Positions 47,161 to 58,665 of a DNA stretch of 64,000 nt are shown here, piece after piece. Within the stretch, counting starts at the first letter, position 1. Every line of letters begins with the position of its first letter. The notes under the pieces were generated by a model that did not search any database, was not told where the DNA came from, and was given only the letters and a program-made list of their open reading frames with translations. The DNA is from Beverwykella pulmonaria (taxonomy: Eukaryota; Ascomycota; Dothideomycetes; Pleosporales; Melanommataceae). Made by a program: the position numbers and the translations under genes. The stretch covers positions 1,767,785 to 1,831,784 of the forward strand of contig BCHH01000007.1 of assembly GCA_001599595.1 (NCBI GenBank), written 5' to 3'.

Positions 47161-49776
47161 TTATGCGAGGTAACCGAGCTCGTCACCCTCTAGGCGCTCC
47201 AGATACTCCTTCTCGAGAAGGATGTCGATACATTTCTTGATATCTGGGATTCGCGGCATGAAGCGGTTCTTGATCTGTTGGATAGTTTCTGAGACGAGCT
47301 GCTGGTGCTTCATCTTCTTGCGCGATTTCATGATTCGGACAATGGCGGACTATATTGATATCAGCATATGCACTGGAAAAGTAGAAAAAAAAGCGAATAC
47401 ATACCTGCATTAGCAGCTTGCGGTCCTCTTCGATGGTCTTGTGTGTATCCTCGACCTCCTGTTTCTGCTCGCTCTTGATACCAATGTTAAGATTCATCTT
47501 AATCTTCTTGGTCTTGAGTCCGGTATTCAGCTTGTAGGTCGTGCCGGACTCGGGTTTGGCGCCCTCTGGTTGGGCAGTCAGAACTTTAGCCTTGATGAAC
47601 ACACCAAGACTCGGGTCGAGAGTCTCCTTTCCAAGTTTAGTGCCTTCCGCAATCTCATCATAGGTGACGGTATCGCTGTCATTGAACAACAACAAGATCG
47701 CCATCTGGTAAGTAGAAACCTGGAAGGTAGGGGAAACCTTGGTCCCGACAACCTTGCAGTAGTTGGCCTTCATCTCCCCCTTGCACAGCTGCCACAGCCA
47801 CGACAACTTGCGGCCTTGATGCTTGTGATTGTAGAATCGCGCAAAGCGCTCGTACGTCTGCACGATGAGTTGCGGCGGTGTGAAGGGCGTCGTAGGTGCA
47901 TTCAGCGGCCAGAAACCAGTGCCAAGGATATGGTAGGTAGTGTCGATGGCCTTCTTGAGATCTTCGCCGTCGAGATTCTGTTCTAGCCACTCCTTGTACG
48001 AGGCATTGAGATCCTTGGAAATCTGCATGTCTTGGAACATGCGCTGCAGCTTGTTCGTGTATTCAAACCCGCAGGCCTCCTTCAGCTTGGAGATCATGCT
48101 TGTCTCAGCGTCGTCCGAGGCGGACGTGGTCTGCACCAGACGCTTCGCCAGCATACGCGAGTAGAACTTCTGGAAGACGTCCTTGTCCTCGATATACTTG
48201 AAAACGGTCATGATCTGCGTGAGCAGCTTCTCCATATCGTCCTCCTCGGTCATCTTCGCGGTCGACTTCTTCAGAAGTGTATCCGTGTACTTGGCCAGCA
48301 ATTCGGGAGACTTGTTGGAACCCGACTTGCAAATCTTGTTACGGTTGACGAACTCTCGGCAGGCATTGTCCAAGGATCGTACGAACTCGGACTCGCCATT
48401 AAAGGCCCGGTTGACAAGGTCCTGATATTGCGTGTGCACTTCTAGGAGAGCCTCGACGTACACCTTGGGTTCGATGTTGTCGCCCTCCTGGGCGACCTTC
48501 TCGACAGCCGCCAGACCTGCCTTTCGCACGTGGGTCTCAAAGCGGTTCCGCAAAGGATCTAGACCTTCGGGAATGCGGGCGAGAAGCTTGTACATGCGGC
48601 CGAGGTCCTCCTGCTTGTCGTGATCAAGGAGGATCTGGAACTCTTCCCGCAGTGCCTGCGAATGGGCAGTGATAAGAGCCTCTTCGCAGCACCGCATCAG
48701 CGGGGACATGATTTCGTTGAGAAGATAGAGGGGGACACGGTCCTTCTCTTCATCCAACCGAGCCTCGGCCTTCTTCATGTATTCCACAACGCTGTTCTCA
48801 GCCAAGAACTGCTTCGACTCGTTGTTGTAGTAATCTGCGGTCGCCGCCAAGAACGGCTTCTCAAAGTACTCCTTGTAGACGTCCAGGGTGGACTTGGAGC
48901 TGTCGGACTCGTCGAGACCAAGGGACACAAACGAGTCTACCACGGACTTGATGTGGCTCTGCTCGATGGTCTCGCCGTTTCGCTGCTTCTCCACCAGCTT
49001 GAGGACGGAGCGCATGACGCTCTCCTGGGTGCCGATAAACATATCCTCCTTCCATCGCACCAAGTGGAGGGTGTAGATGTCGTAAATGTTCTTCTTGCCC
49101 TCGTCCATCTCGCGCTTCACCCAATGCCGGTTCAGGTACCGGAAGAGATGGTTGTTGTACTGCCCAGCGGTGGTGTAGCGGTTCCATTCCTTGATGTAGA
49201 AGGTCAGCAGGGCCTCGTCGACGTGTTCTCTCGACCGCGTCTGGACGCCCTGCAGATGTGTCTTGAGGTACTCGATCAGGTGCTGGTAGAGATCTTCTCC
49301 GAGCAGGTGGGCGCCGCCGCGGCTGTTGTGTGCCGAGAAGGTCGTCGCTCCGGCGACGGCTTTCTGTGCCGTGCAGAAGTTGTGTATCGCGGTGTAGAGG
49401 CCCATGTACGTCTTCATGTCCATGCCGCCTCGGAGGTCGGTCATGATCTTCTCTACACCGGCTTCTAGGTAGGCCCATCTGCGGACGCAATCAGTACAGA
49501 ACACCACAGCGTACAAAGCAAGAGTTTGGAATGGTTGTTCTCGTAGCATCGGACGCAGGAGACATCAAAAGGAGATGTGTCGAAGGAGATACCATGTCGT
49601 GTGCTGAACGGGCTGCGGGCGGGGGAGCATGACACGGCGGTGCAGCCTGGTGCTTCTGCAAAACCCAGGCCAGAGAGGCGCCGTGCGGATGCCCAACACA
49701 AAAAAGAGCTGAGGAGAGAGACTTACGTCGCCTTGACATCTTCCTTCGCCGGGACGGGGGGCATTTGGGAGGCCAT
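47161..49776 (-). CDS. Cullin-1 (Cdc53), SCF ubiquitin-ligase scaffold
   Basis: Cullin-1 joins Skp1/F-box substrate modules to Rbx1-E2 in the nucleus and cytosol. Exons complement join 47161-47349, 47405-49478 and 49727-49776 give 770 aa. The N-terminus [20 protein letters not shown] leads into [13 protein letters not shown] and [10 protein letters not shown], typical of Cul1 rather than Cul3 or Cul4. Cullin repeats occupy about 25-400. The cullin-homology domain includes [20 protein letters not shown] and [13 protein letters not shown]. The winged-helix end has VRIMKSRK, in which Lys716 is the neddylation site, and terminates ELGYLA. The first intron (248 nt) is long for this locus; the last is 55 nt. 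Confidence 0.96.
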
Positions 49777-50874
49777 GGCAGAAGAGGTCGTCGCGCGCTC
49801 TGGGGCACTTTTCGGGGGCGACTTTTTGCGTTTGAGAAACTGTATGGTGCCGGTTGCGTGGTGGGGCGCGCGGTGGGAGCTTCAAGGCTCCAGCGAGCGG
49901 GTTAGGTGTTGAGGTGGTAGGTTGGTGGCGGGTGGTAATGGACGAAGCAGCACGCAGGTGTTGGCGGGACGAAGCCGGGGGGTCCCAAGGGCGGTCTGCC
50001 TTTTATGGGTGGCGGTGGGCGTGAATGCGGCGAAGCGGCGGATGTCACCCAGACGCAGGAAATGGGGGCACGGAACAGACTGCGGCAGAAGGAGAGTGGT
50101 GGGTGAAGGAGAGGCCAGAGGAGAAGCGGCGCGGTTTTGTAGAATCACGTACGTTCAGGCACCGACCTCTTTGAAGCTCTTGGCGGCCCGGCCATGGCCT
50201 TCAGCCTTGTCCACCCTTGCAGGTCGACCGGTGATATGACTCAGCCAAACTCACCAGCACAGCGCGAGAATATTCGCCGTTTTTGCGGTTGTGGAGACGG
50301 TACAAGAGCAGCCTCTTCGCATAGCATCTCCGAGCCCTGTGACTCGATGATTCAGTACCTTAACTAGCCAGCTCGCTACCATCCACCTCGCCCCCCGACA
50401 TTGGCGAAACATCGCGCCAGTTTCCGGCCAAGGCTAGACAAATCCGTCATACGACTCCCATATCTTGCAGTCACCCTCCGGAGAGCCTATCTATGTTGAT
50501 CTATGCTGCTCGCCACGTTAACCATGGACAGTCCAGCCGCTGGCCGATGACGTCGATCACCAGACTTCGCGATTGAATCGCGATTTACCCCGATGCACGG
50601 GCGGACTTTGGAGCCCATGTCCCGCATTTGAGTATAGGAGGACGAGCTGCAAAAATGATTTGAACAGACACTTCGGGCTCTGCTTCGAGCCCCTCGTTCC
50701 TATGGTATGCGTCAGGACGTACTCCGCCACCTCTGCGCAGGTACACCTAGCGTACTGATACACTCCTCGTCGTGAGCCAACCCCCCGCATTTTGGATGAG
50801 AATAGGGTGTATATTGTGTATTGTACAGAGAATATCGTGCATTCGTATCAGGCCCCTTTGGCGGAGAGACGGAG
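49777..50874. other. Intergenic, CUL1 promoter side
   Basis: The part next to CUL1 is GC-rich. Frames on both strands (49491-50239) are compositional shadows. No gene is supported up to the stop of the next minus-strand gene. Confidence 0.4.
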
Positions 50875-51926
50875 CTACTTCTTCGTCTCCTTCTCGTTTC
50901 TCCCGGCAATGTCCTCCGCCTTGTCGTGAATCTTCTGATCCAGCGCCTCGAGCGGATGGATCATCTCCTGGGGCAGCGCATCCTTGGCCGTTTTCCCAGG
51001 TTCGGCCGTCGATTGCTCCAGCTCCCGCTTCTCTTCGACCAGCTCATCCTTCGCCTTGATGGACTTCTCCACCTGCTCGACCGCCCGCTCGATCTCGACT
51101 TCCATGTCTGGCAGCTTGAACTGCTCGGCGATGAGCTTTCCGTTCCACCGCTGCAGCACCATGACGTCTTCCTTGCCGCCATTGGTCTGCTGTTGCACGA
51201 CTCTGCTGACTTCTTCGGCCTGCTCCCTGGTGGGCCGCGGCGCGGCGCGTGAAATGTGGCGATTGGGGTACATGAGGCCTGCTGTGTAGACTTCATCGAG
51301 CGCCCAGGACGGGTTGGGCGTCGGGAGGTTGTGCTGAAGGAGGAATTCGAGGTGTTTGGACCCGGAAAGCGCCTTCCAATGCGACCACGATCGGTACACC
51401 AGGTAGAAGAAGGGGAGATTGGGTATTCTGCGCGCCGCATTAGCCGTGGCTCTTTCGGACCATTGCTGCCGCCGCCTTACACTGGAATTAACATGAAGGG
51501 AATGGTAAAGGGCATGGCAACGACGCTCCAGATGATCTTGCGCCTGTGCATGGCCTGGCGCTCCGTCGCCAGCTGCCTCAGTATCCCCGGGACCTTGTCC
51601 TGGTGCAGATACAGGCCCGGGAAGAGGACCTGGTATTTCTTCGTGCCCTCGAGAATGGCCTTGCGCCGCTTCGCCGTCAGCGCGGGGATGGTCTTGAGGC
51701 CCCACTCCTCGTAGGGGATCTGCTTGAGCGCCTGGTTGCCGTAGAAGGTGACCTTCTTCTTCCAGGCCCACAGCGCCTTCTCGTCCTTCTCCCACGCGGA
51801 CCATGTGGTGGCGGCCTTGAGGGTGATCTTGTCGAAGAGGTTGCGCTCGCTCGCGGCTTTCTCGTGCAGCTTCTCGCAGTAGATGAGCGACCTTCTGGTG
51901 GATATCGGCAGCAGGAAGAGGCGCAT
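50875..51926 (-). CDS. Mitochondrial K+/H+-exchange-related protein (Mit_KHE1 family)
   Basis: Exons complement join 50875-51427 and 51481-51926 (53-nt intron, GTAAGG...CGCAG) give 332 aa, joined across FMLIPV-IPNLPFFYLVYR. The family, defined by yeast inner-membrane proteins linked to potassium/proton exchange, is recognised from the N-terminus MRLFLLPISTRRSLIYCEKL. Further support comes from AWKKKVTFYGNQAL and the hydrophobic segment around SVVAMPFTIPFMLIPVIPNL (about 135-160). The C-terminal third is Glu/Lys-rich coiled coil (for example VEIERAVEQVEKSIKAKDEL). The enzyme-like activity itself has not been shown for such proteins; the role in matrix ion balance is by family. Divergent from SRF1. 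Confidence 0.85.
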
Positions 51927-52430
51927 GGCCGCTGTCTCGGGCGGCGGCTGGGAAATGAGGGGAGGACAGAAACAATCAAGAGGCGGCGCACAATGGCGCT
52001 GGGAGGGGGAAGTGTCAATGGTGCCCTGCGTGAAACATTGTCGCCGAGTGGCGCTGACGTCCAACTTTTGGGGCCGGCCCATTTAGCGATGACCGCATTC
52101 GTGAAGCTTGATGCGCGCTTGTGTTCCCTGCCCTGATCGACGGGACCGCCTTGGAACACCCTGGGACAACCCATTTCCCCATCATCACCACTACACCCTG
52201 CCCGCGAACCCTCACGCGACCGCGCAGTCCTCTGCTCCCCGATTGCACGCCCGAGAATGTCGCGCGCTGCCCTCCTCGCGCCCCCGTAATTCTCCGCTCA
52301 GCCGCCAAGGGCACCTTTCCACGGTTTGGGCCCTGCCCGGCGCCCGCAAGCCTTTTCTGTAAAGCCACCCGCCCGTTCGACGTGGTTTCCCAGCCAGGCG
52401 CCGTTGCGCAGCCCCCGCCGCGACACCAGC
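51927..52430. promoter_or_regulatory. Shared upstream region of the KHE1-family gene (-) and SRF1 (+)
   Basis: A 504-bp divergent interval, GC-rich toward SRF1. No gene is supported inside. Confidence 0.5.
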
Positions 52431-53779
52431 ATGACGGGCACGCCCACGGTGGAGCAGCAGCAGCAGCAGCAGAGCAATGGCACGCCCTTCCTGCACCCAA
52501 CCCACCTCCTCCCGTCGCCTCTCCCCCCGCCGACCTCGTCGCCGCTGAGCTCGCAGCGTCCGCAGTCCGGCGCCTCGGCCGTGTCCTCCAGCAACGACAA
52601 GTATCGCGACGACCCGCTCGACGGCGCCGCCGTGCGCAAACAGCACAGTCTGTCCATCTCCTCGAGCCCGCACACGCTGGCGTCGTCCAAGGGCAGCCAG
52701 TCGGCTGACAACCGCGACCGGCAACGCGCTGTCCGCACCCTCCCTCGTAAGCAACAGGATATGTTTTTTTTTATTGGGCGCCAGCAGACATGATGGGTTA
52801 ACAAGGTGCCTCCAGCCTGGGTCCAGTCGCCCGACGAAGACGACGACAATGCCGATCCCACCAGCCTCCTCCTCCCTCGAACCCCCACCAGCGTCCGGCC
52901 AGCCTCGCACAACCACATGCCCACCCCGAAAGCCAACGCGGTGCCCGGGCGACACTTCGACCACGTGAGAGAAGGCACGCCCGTCACCATCTCGACGCCC
53001 GTCAGCGAGCAAGCGTCGAAATGGCAGCAGTTTGCCAAGGCCTCCAACTACGAGCGCCCGGCTTCTGCGCGCGGCGAGATCGTGTCGGACGATTGGATCC
53101 AGCAGAATCTCCCCGACCTCGAGAAACCCTGGAATCCCATGGACAAGGAGGACGACAAGGAAGAGCCCGGCTTCTGGCTGTTCAATGCCAAGAAACGGTC
53201 GAGACGCTGGAGCCGCGCACATCGGTCCCTGATGAACCACCCCATGGTGCCCCTCGTCGTCCGAATGATCGTCCTCACCTTCTCCGTCATGGCCCTGGCC
53301 CTGGCCGGGTCCATTTTCCACAAGTCCGACAGCGTCGGCTGCGAAAACAACTCGTCCACCTGGATGGCGCTGCTCGTCGATGTCGTCGCCATCGTGTACA
53401 CGTCGTATATCACGTACGACGAGTACACGTCGAAGCCGCTGGGCCTGCGCTCCCACAACGCCAAGATGCGACTCATATTCCTGGATCTAGCCTTCATTGT
53501 CTTCGACTCCGCGAACCTGAGTCTGGCCTTCCAGGCCCTGACCGACGAGCGCTGGGCCTGTCGGGAGACGGATGACGCCACTAGTAATTTCTGCCGCTTT
53601 TCGCGCGACATATGTGTCAGGCAAAAGGCTCTGACGGCTACTCTTTTCATTGCCCTGCTGGCATGGTTGACGACGTTTGCTGTCAGCACCCTCAGGTCAG
53701 TTCCCACAGCCTCTCCTGGCAGACGAGCAAAGTCACTAATTGCTGTGCATACAGACTCATTGAAAGAGTGGCTCGGTAA
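52431..53779 (+). CDS. Srf1-like regulator of phospholipase D
   Basis: Exons 52431-52746, 52816-53695 and 53755-53779 give 406 aa with exact frame closure. The last exon encodes only LIERVAR. The N-terminal ~210 residues are disordered, Ser/Pro-rich and carry six consecutive Gln. The C-terminal half is membrane-embedded. It has four hydrophobic helices, the first near PLVVRMIVLTFSVMALALAG. The conserved loop YITYDEYTSKPLGLRSHNAK and KMRLIFLDLAFIVFDSANLSL follow. This is the arrangement of fungal Srf1, which in yeast regulates the phospholipase D Spo14. The first intron's acceptor is taken at CCTCCAG (52815), because the nearer AACAAG would break the frame. Confidence 0.85.
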
Positions 53780-54275
53780 CATGGGCTGCCCATTCAACCC
53801 CCTTGTACTAGTATCCTCAGATATACATTAGAAAATAATATCGGGCTCCTATTCTTTTCACTGTTTCCTTGGCACATCTGGTCCACAGCGTGGCGTTCTC
53901 ATCTCATTCTGTCAGCATATCTTGGTGTCGGGGCGTTTTTTATTTGTGTTCATGTTTGAACCATGGTCTACAGCATGCAGATGTTTCCTTAGTGTGCTTT
54001 TTGAATTTTGCGAAAGGACACGGTCATTGAGAATATCTTGGCCTAAGGTGCGAGGCTTGAGAATGAGGCAGCAAGCCCTTCTATACGGAGGGCGGGACCA
54101 TGTAGATTGTATGCAGCTGTATGTGCATGGTTGTAATGACAAGTGAAGCAACAATCACTTCACATCTCGAACTCTTTCTTCGCTCTTCCTCTATCTGTCT
54201 ATCTCTACAAAGGTTTCCCTTTCTATATCCGTCCCCTACAACCCAAATAACCCTCCTGCTCTCTACCGCTTTTCC
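53780..54275. other. Intergenic, convergent 3' flanks
   Basis: Between SRF1 (+) and the SDR (-). No gene is supported. Confidence 0.4.
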
Positions 54276-55444
54276 TCACATACAACTATACCCCCCATCA
54301 ACCGGCAATGCAATCCCACTCACCCAACTTGCATCCTCGCTCGCTAGAAAGACGGCCGCCCCCCCCAAATCTTCCGCTTCGCCTAGTCCTTTGAGCGGAT
54401 GCATGTATGAGAGGCGGGCGTTGATTTCTGCTTTGTCGAGGAAGACTTTGGTCATGGATGTTGCGGTATCTAAAATCCCTGTTAGCACTACAAAGGACGG
54501 AAAGAGGAGGGGAAGGAGGGGAGACGTACACCCGGGACAAAGCGCATTCACGTGGATGCGATGCTGCCCGCAATCCCACGCTGCGGTTTTCGTTATCCCC
54601 ATTACGCCGTGCTTGCTACTCACGTAGCCTACAGACCCGGGAGTACCGTTTAGGCCGAGCACGGAGGCTACGTTGATAATCCAGCCGCGGTCTCCAGAGG
54701 GGTGAGGGGTCTGGTCTTTCATTTGGAAAGCGGCGTATTTTGTGCCGAGAAAGACGCCTTTCTCTGTGAGGGAATGGGAGTGGTCAGTGGGTTAGGGAGA
54801 AAAGGAAAAGGGATGGGGCGTACGGTTCACCGCGATGGTCTTGTCCCACCAGTCCTCGGGGTAGTCCCATATCGATGTTGGGGCGCCGCCTTCAAACGCA
54901 ATGCCTGCGTTGTTCACCATGCTGGGGTTGTTAGTCTGTGTTCATATAGCCAGAGATATCGTCCTCTTCTATCCTCTGCGCTTCAATCACAACCTTCTCT
55001 TCCTCCACACAAATCCATCCGAACCCCCTTCCCCCCCCCCCCCCAAAAAAAAAAAATCAAGTAGCACTCACATATCCAGCCGTCCATACTTTTCCACAGC
55101 TGTTTTCACCAGCCCTTCTACTTCTGCTGCTTTGCTCGTATCGCATTTCACAAACGCGCACTTGGTGCCCATTTTCTCCAGCTCTTGAAGCGTAGTCAAT
55201 TTAGACTTCTCGGCTGCTTCTGGCCGTGCCGATTCGCGGATGTCAGAGCATGTTACCGTGGCGCCTTCGCGCGCGTAGGCCAGGGCTATCGCACGCCCGA
55301 TTCCTGGGGGAATTAGTGGATAGTATGAAAGAAGAGGCGGAAGGCCGTTAGCGGTGTGGGGTGATGTGGGGGTTGAGCTTAAGTGCACCTACCGGACGAC
55401 GCGCCGGTTATGACGGCGATTTTGTTCGCTAGGCGGCCTGACAT
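54276..55444 (-). CDS. Short-chain dehydrogenase/reductase (classical SDR)
   Basis: This is an NAD(P)-dependent oxidoreductase of unknown substrate. The five exons, complement join 54276-54469, 54530-54763, 54824-54921, 55072-55303 and 55393-55444, give 269 aa, the standard length. The cofactor motif is TGASSGIGRAIALAYAREGA (split by the first intron). An acidic residue after beta-2 (CSDIRES) suggests NAD(H). NNAG is at about 96. The catalytic Ser is in NVASVLG, with Tyr and Lys in GYVSSKHG, and the C-terminal substrate loop carries CPGYTATSM. All active-site residues are present. The 150-nt third-from-last intron contains long C and A homopolymers. Confidence 0.93.
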
Positions 55445-56610
55445 GATTATGATTGAATTTAAAATGAAACGGCCAGGACTTGTGCTGTGTATGGAGGCGC
55501 GTAGAACGCTCGAATTTATACTTTGAACGTATGATGGGCTGACATAAAGAAAAGGAGAGGGGTATATGTTGGGTAATACATTTGATTGGACACAGAGGCC
55601 TCGGCCGAGTTGCTACTTGGGTATTCACTGCAGCCGAGTAAGCGCCAATGTACTCCAAGTTCTCAGTCCCAAGCAAAATAACAACAGTCCATTACGAGAA
55701 TGTCTAATAGGATGTAAAAGCTGTTGGTAGGTTGGAGCCGATTCTGTTGTCTTTTCTATGTCCTTTTACAAAGGTAATCCTGTTCTCTTCTTCCTATATC
55801 CATGTACATCCTTTCCCTGTTTTTCTCCTTGGACGTGGGAACATGCAGTACTATGCACAGATGGACTTGATAATTTCGGCAGTTTCTGGGAATTTGAACG
55901 GGAAGTGGTAGGTAGATGAATACGTATTAGCTATCTTGCAAAACTTTTTGTAAGTAAACAGTGTTTCGAAATTCGTAGGATTGAAGCAATAATCTAAGAT
56001 GCGGAGCTATGAAACGTCTCTGTTTGCTCGATATGACGATCAGTTTAATCCATCTGATGTCTGAGGCACGTTCTGACCCTGCGGAAGCCCAGTAGTTCCC
56101 GCAGCTTAGCGGCAATCATGCGGCTAGGGACATGGCTCCGTAGGGTTGAAGTCGGATTTGTGGAGCACGCGTTGACAGGGTGTTCTATATTATACCTAGC
56201 AGAGTAGTTCTCTTAAGTTTCCAGTAAAATCAGAGGGATTTTGCATTCAGATCTAAGAATTGCGCTGAATGATCGGAAGCTGGAGATTCGATGTAGTCGT
56301 CGTGGGTATAGACGTGATGTGCTCGGTTTGCGGGCCTCGGTTCACGGCTTACCTATCTTGGTCTAGCCTAGTGAAACCAAGAGAAGGTATCCCGAGCCAG
56401 CACTAACGTCATGCGTTTTCTACTACTTTCCACCATTCACAACATCTGTCCAAAATCGAACAAACAAGCCAAAGTACTGGGAGCATTCAAGGCTCGCTCA
56501 ATCCAGACTTCAACCTATTTAGATTTCAATTCCTAATCTCCGACCCGTAACTAACGCTGCTCGTCTCACACTTTATATATTCATCCTCAATTCCTAGATC
56601 TCAGCTCAAA
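55445..56610. other. Divergent intergenic region
   Basis: Upstream of both the SDR (-) and the TatD-like gene (+). Only short frames occur. No gene or RNA is recognised. Confidence 0.4.
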
Positions 56611-57864
56611 ATGGCAGACGACTCATTCCCCTGGCATCTCGGCGTCTATGATGCACACTGCCATCCCACAGACACTATGTCCAGCATCCGCCTCATACCT
56701 TCTATGAGGACCCGGGTTCTCACCGTAATGGCAACACGTTCTCAAGACCAGGATCTTGTAGCTTCGATCGCAGAATCCCACGGCGTAAAGTCATCTAGTA
56801 CCGAGCATTGGTTACGAGATGAATGCATTGTTCCGTGCTTCGGCTGGCATCCGTGGTTTGCTCATCAGATGTACATTTCAAGTGAGGAGGATGAGGTTGT
56901 AGAGGGGAAAGAGTTGGGAAAACGAACACTGGAAGGAGAAGAGAAGATCAAACACTACAGGATGGTTTTCCGCAAAAGCGAAATCAACGAAGAAGACCGC
57001 CGTCTCTTTCTCTCACTCCCAGATCCCACGCCCTTCTCCGACTTTCTCGCTCAAACCCGCACGTACCTCAAAAAGTACCCCTATGCTCTGATAGGAGAGA
57101 TCGGGCTCGACCGCGGAATTCGGATACCTGAACCCGGGGCGCCAGAGCGCACGACACTAGGCGATGACGATCCCACACCGGGCGGCAGAGAGGGGAGGAA
57201 ATTGACAGCCTTTAGAACAGATCCCCAACATCAAAAACAGATCTTCAAAATGCAATTACAGCTCGCGGCAGAAATGGGACGTGCAGTATCAATTCATGGT
57301 GTGCAGGCTCATGGCATGCTTTTCGAGACGGCAAGGGAGCTCTTCCAGGGCCATGAAAGGAAAGTGTTAAGTAAGAAGGAGCGGAAGAAGATTGCGCAAG
57401 AGCAAAAGCAAATTTCAGTTGAAGACCCGGATTATCAACGTGAGGATGGAAATGCAAACCCGGGTTCAAGCCAAACAGAAAAGGTAGATGCCACCTCGCT
57501 ACCGTATCCTCCACGAATATGCCTACACTCCTACTCCGGCGACTTCTCTAATCTGACACGCTACCTACATCCTTCCGTCCCCATCGAGGTCTTTGTTTCC
57601 TTCTCCACGGCCGTCAATCTCTCCGACGCCCTGGATGAAGAGAATCCTGAGAGCTTCGCGGACCTGGTCAGGCGTATTCCGGACCAATGTTTATTGGTGG
57701 AAAGCGACATACATACGGCGGGCGACGACATGGATCGTAGAATGGAAGATATCGTGAGGAGGATTTGTAGGATTAAGGGATGGGAACTGGAAGAGGGTGT
57801 TAGGCTGTTGGGGAGAAATTGGAAAAGGTTTGTTTTTGGGGTTTCAGAAGAAGCGGGGAGATAA
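56611..57864 (+). CDS. TatD-like metal-dependent hydrolase
   Basis: This single-exon gene of 417 aa belongs to the TatD amidohydrolase branch (fungal Scn1/Cut9-interacting-like). Such proteins are metal-dependent nucleases or hydrolases; the substrate here is unknown. Metal ligands are visible in order: DAHCH (Asp14, His16, His18), Glu in GEIGLDRG (about 167), His in SIHGVQAHG, His in CLHSYSGD and Asp in VESDIHTAGDD. Two insertions, a Glu/Lys-rich one (about 94-120) and a charged one (about 250-290, KKERKKIAQEQKQ), lengthen it relative to bacterial TatD (about 260 aa). There is no signal peptide. Confidence 0.9.
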   Translation: MADDSFPWHLGVYDAHCHPTDTMSSIRLIPSMRTRVLTVMATRSQDQDLVASIAESHGVKSSSTEHWLRDECIVPCFGWHPWFAHQMYISSEEDEVVEGKELGKRTLEGEEKIKHYRMVFRKSEINEEDRRLFLSLPDPTPFSDFLAQTRTYLKKYPYALIGEIGLDRGIRIPEPGAPERTTLGDDDPTPGGREGRKLTAFRTDPQHQKQIFKMQLQLAAEMGRAVSIHGVQAHGMLFETARELFQGHERKVLSKKERKKIAQEQKQISVEDPDYQREDGNANPGSSQTEKVDATSLPYPPRICLHSYSGDFSNLTRYLHPSVPIEVFVSFSTAVNLSDALDEENPESFADLVRRIPDQCLLVESDIHTAGDDMDRRMEDIVRRICRIKGWELEEGVRLLGRNWKRFVFGVSEEAGR

Positions 57865-58121
57865 CTAGCGAGGGATGGTCAGGGGTAATATCAATGACGA
57901 AGGAGGTGGGGTTCAACGATGAATGGCATCTAGGTGAGATCGGAGCGAGGGAAAGAGGTCTATAATACTCGTAATACGCAACTCTATGTGAGTTACATAC
58001 AGCCTAGAATACAAACCCTGGAAGGCTAACATCAGAAAGGAAATAGCTTATAAGCACAAACTCCGTCTAAAATTCTTGTCAACCCCCTCCCTATGTATTT
58101 TACGATACAGAAACCGCCCAA

Positions 58122-58665
58122 CTAGCTCATACCCAATCTCCCCACACGCCGCAATCCGATCGGAGCCATAAGGCAAGTCAACCCATCAAGATAAGACAAG
58201 CCCAGAATACTGCTCGATATCCCTCCAAAAGCGCCTCCGGGCTCTCTTTCTCCGTATTTTTACTGCGCTTCGTATACACGGCAGAAATCATAGCCATGAC
58301 CGCCAATCCCATCGAAGTACCAAACTGCGCCACTGTGTTGAAGACTGCGCCTGCGAGGGCGTGCGTTTTAGGTGGGAAAACGTCGACAACGATGAGGTTC
58401 GCGATGGTGAAAATCACTGTGATAACCCAAGAGTCAATGAACAGATTTGGGTTTTGATGAGGGAGAAGGACGTACCATCGAAGGAGACGGGACTGAGAAG
58501 CACAGACCAGAATGCGGTGTACCACATCTGATTCATGCACGACTTCTGGAATTCACAATAATGCGTCATCCAGTTCACCGCCAGACTCATGTTCAAGAGG
58601 AAACGCAGAATTCGTTTCTTACATCTGTACGAACATAAGACAAAAATCTAATACATCCACAACGC
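58122..58665 (-). pseudogene. 3' remnant of an MFS drug transporter
   Basis: Only about the last 135 residues survive. One piece reads NWMTHYCEFQKSCMNQMWYT, and an intact 59-nt intron (58417-58475) joins SPVSFD to VIFTIANLIVVDVFPPKTHA. A helix (LAVMAMISAVYTK) and a tail follow. The frame is broken at about 58180, where a one-base loss turns MGLTCLM into a stop; the old end (RLGMS, TAG at 58122) lies in the shifted frame. No upstream transporter sequence is found past about 58665, so the 5' three quarters are gone. The family call is based on the C-terminal motif order of fungal H+-antiporter MFS proteins. Confidence 0.75.

Noticed and set aside
48620..49468. Plus-strand frame of 282 codons opposite CUL1
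   Set aside because: Antisense shadow of a strongly conserved cullin exon; Val/Leu/His-rich composition with no family match.
52212..53456. Long minus-strand frame of 414 codons opposite SRF1
   Set aside because: It is a GC-rich antisense shadow of SRF1: Arg/Gly-biased, no domain, and crosses the SRF1 introns without splice logic.
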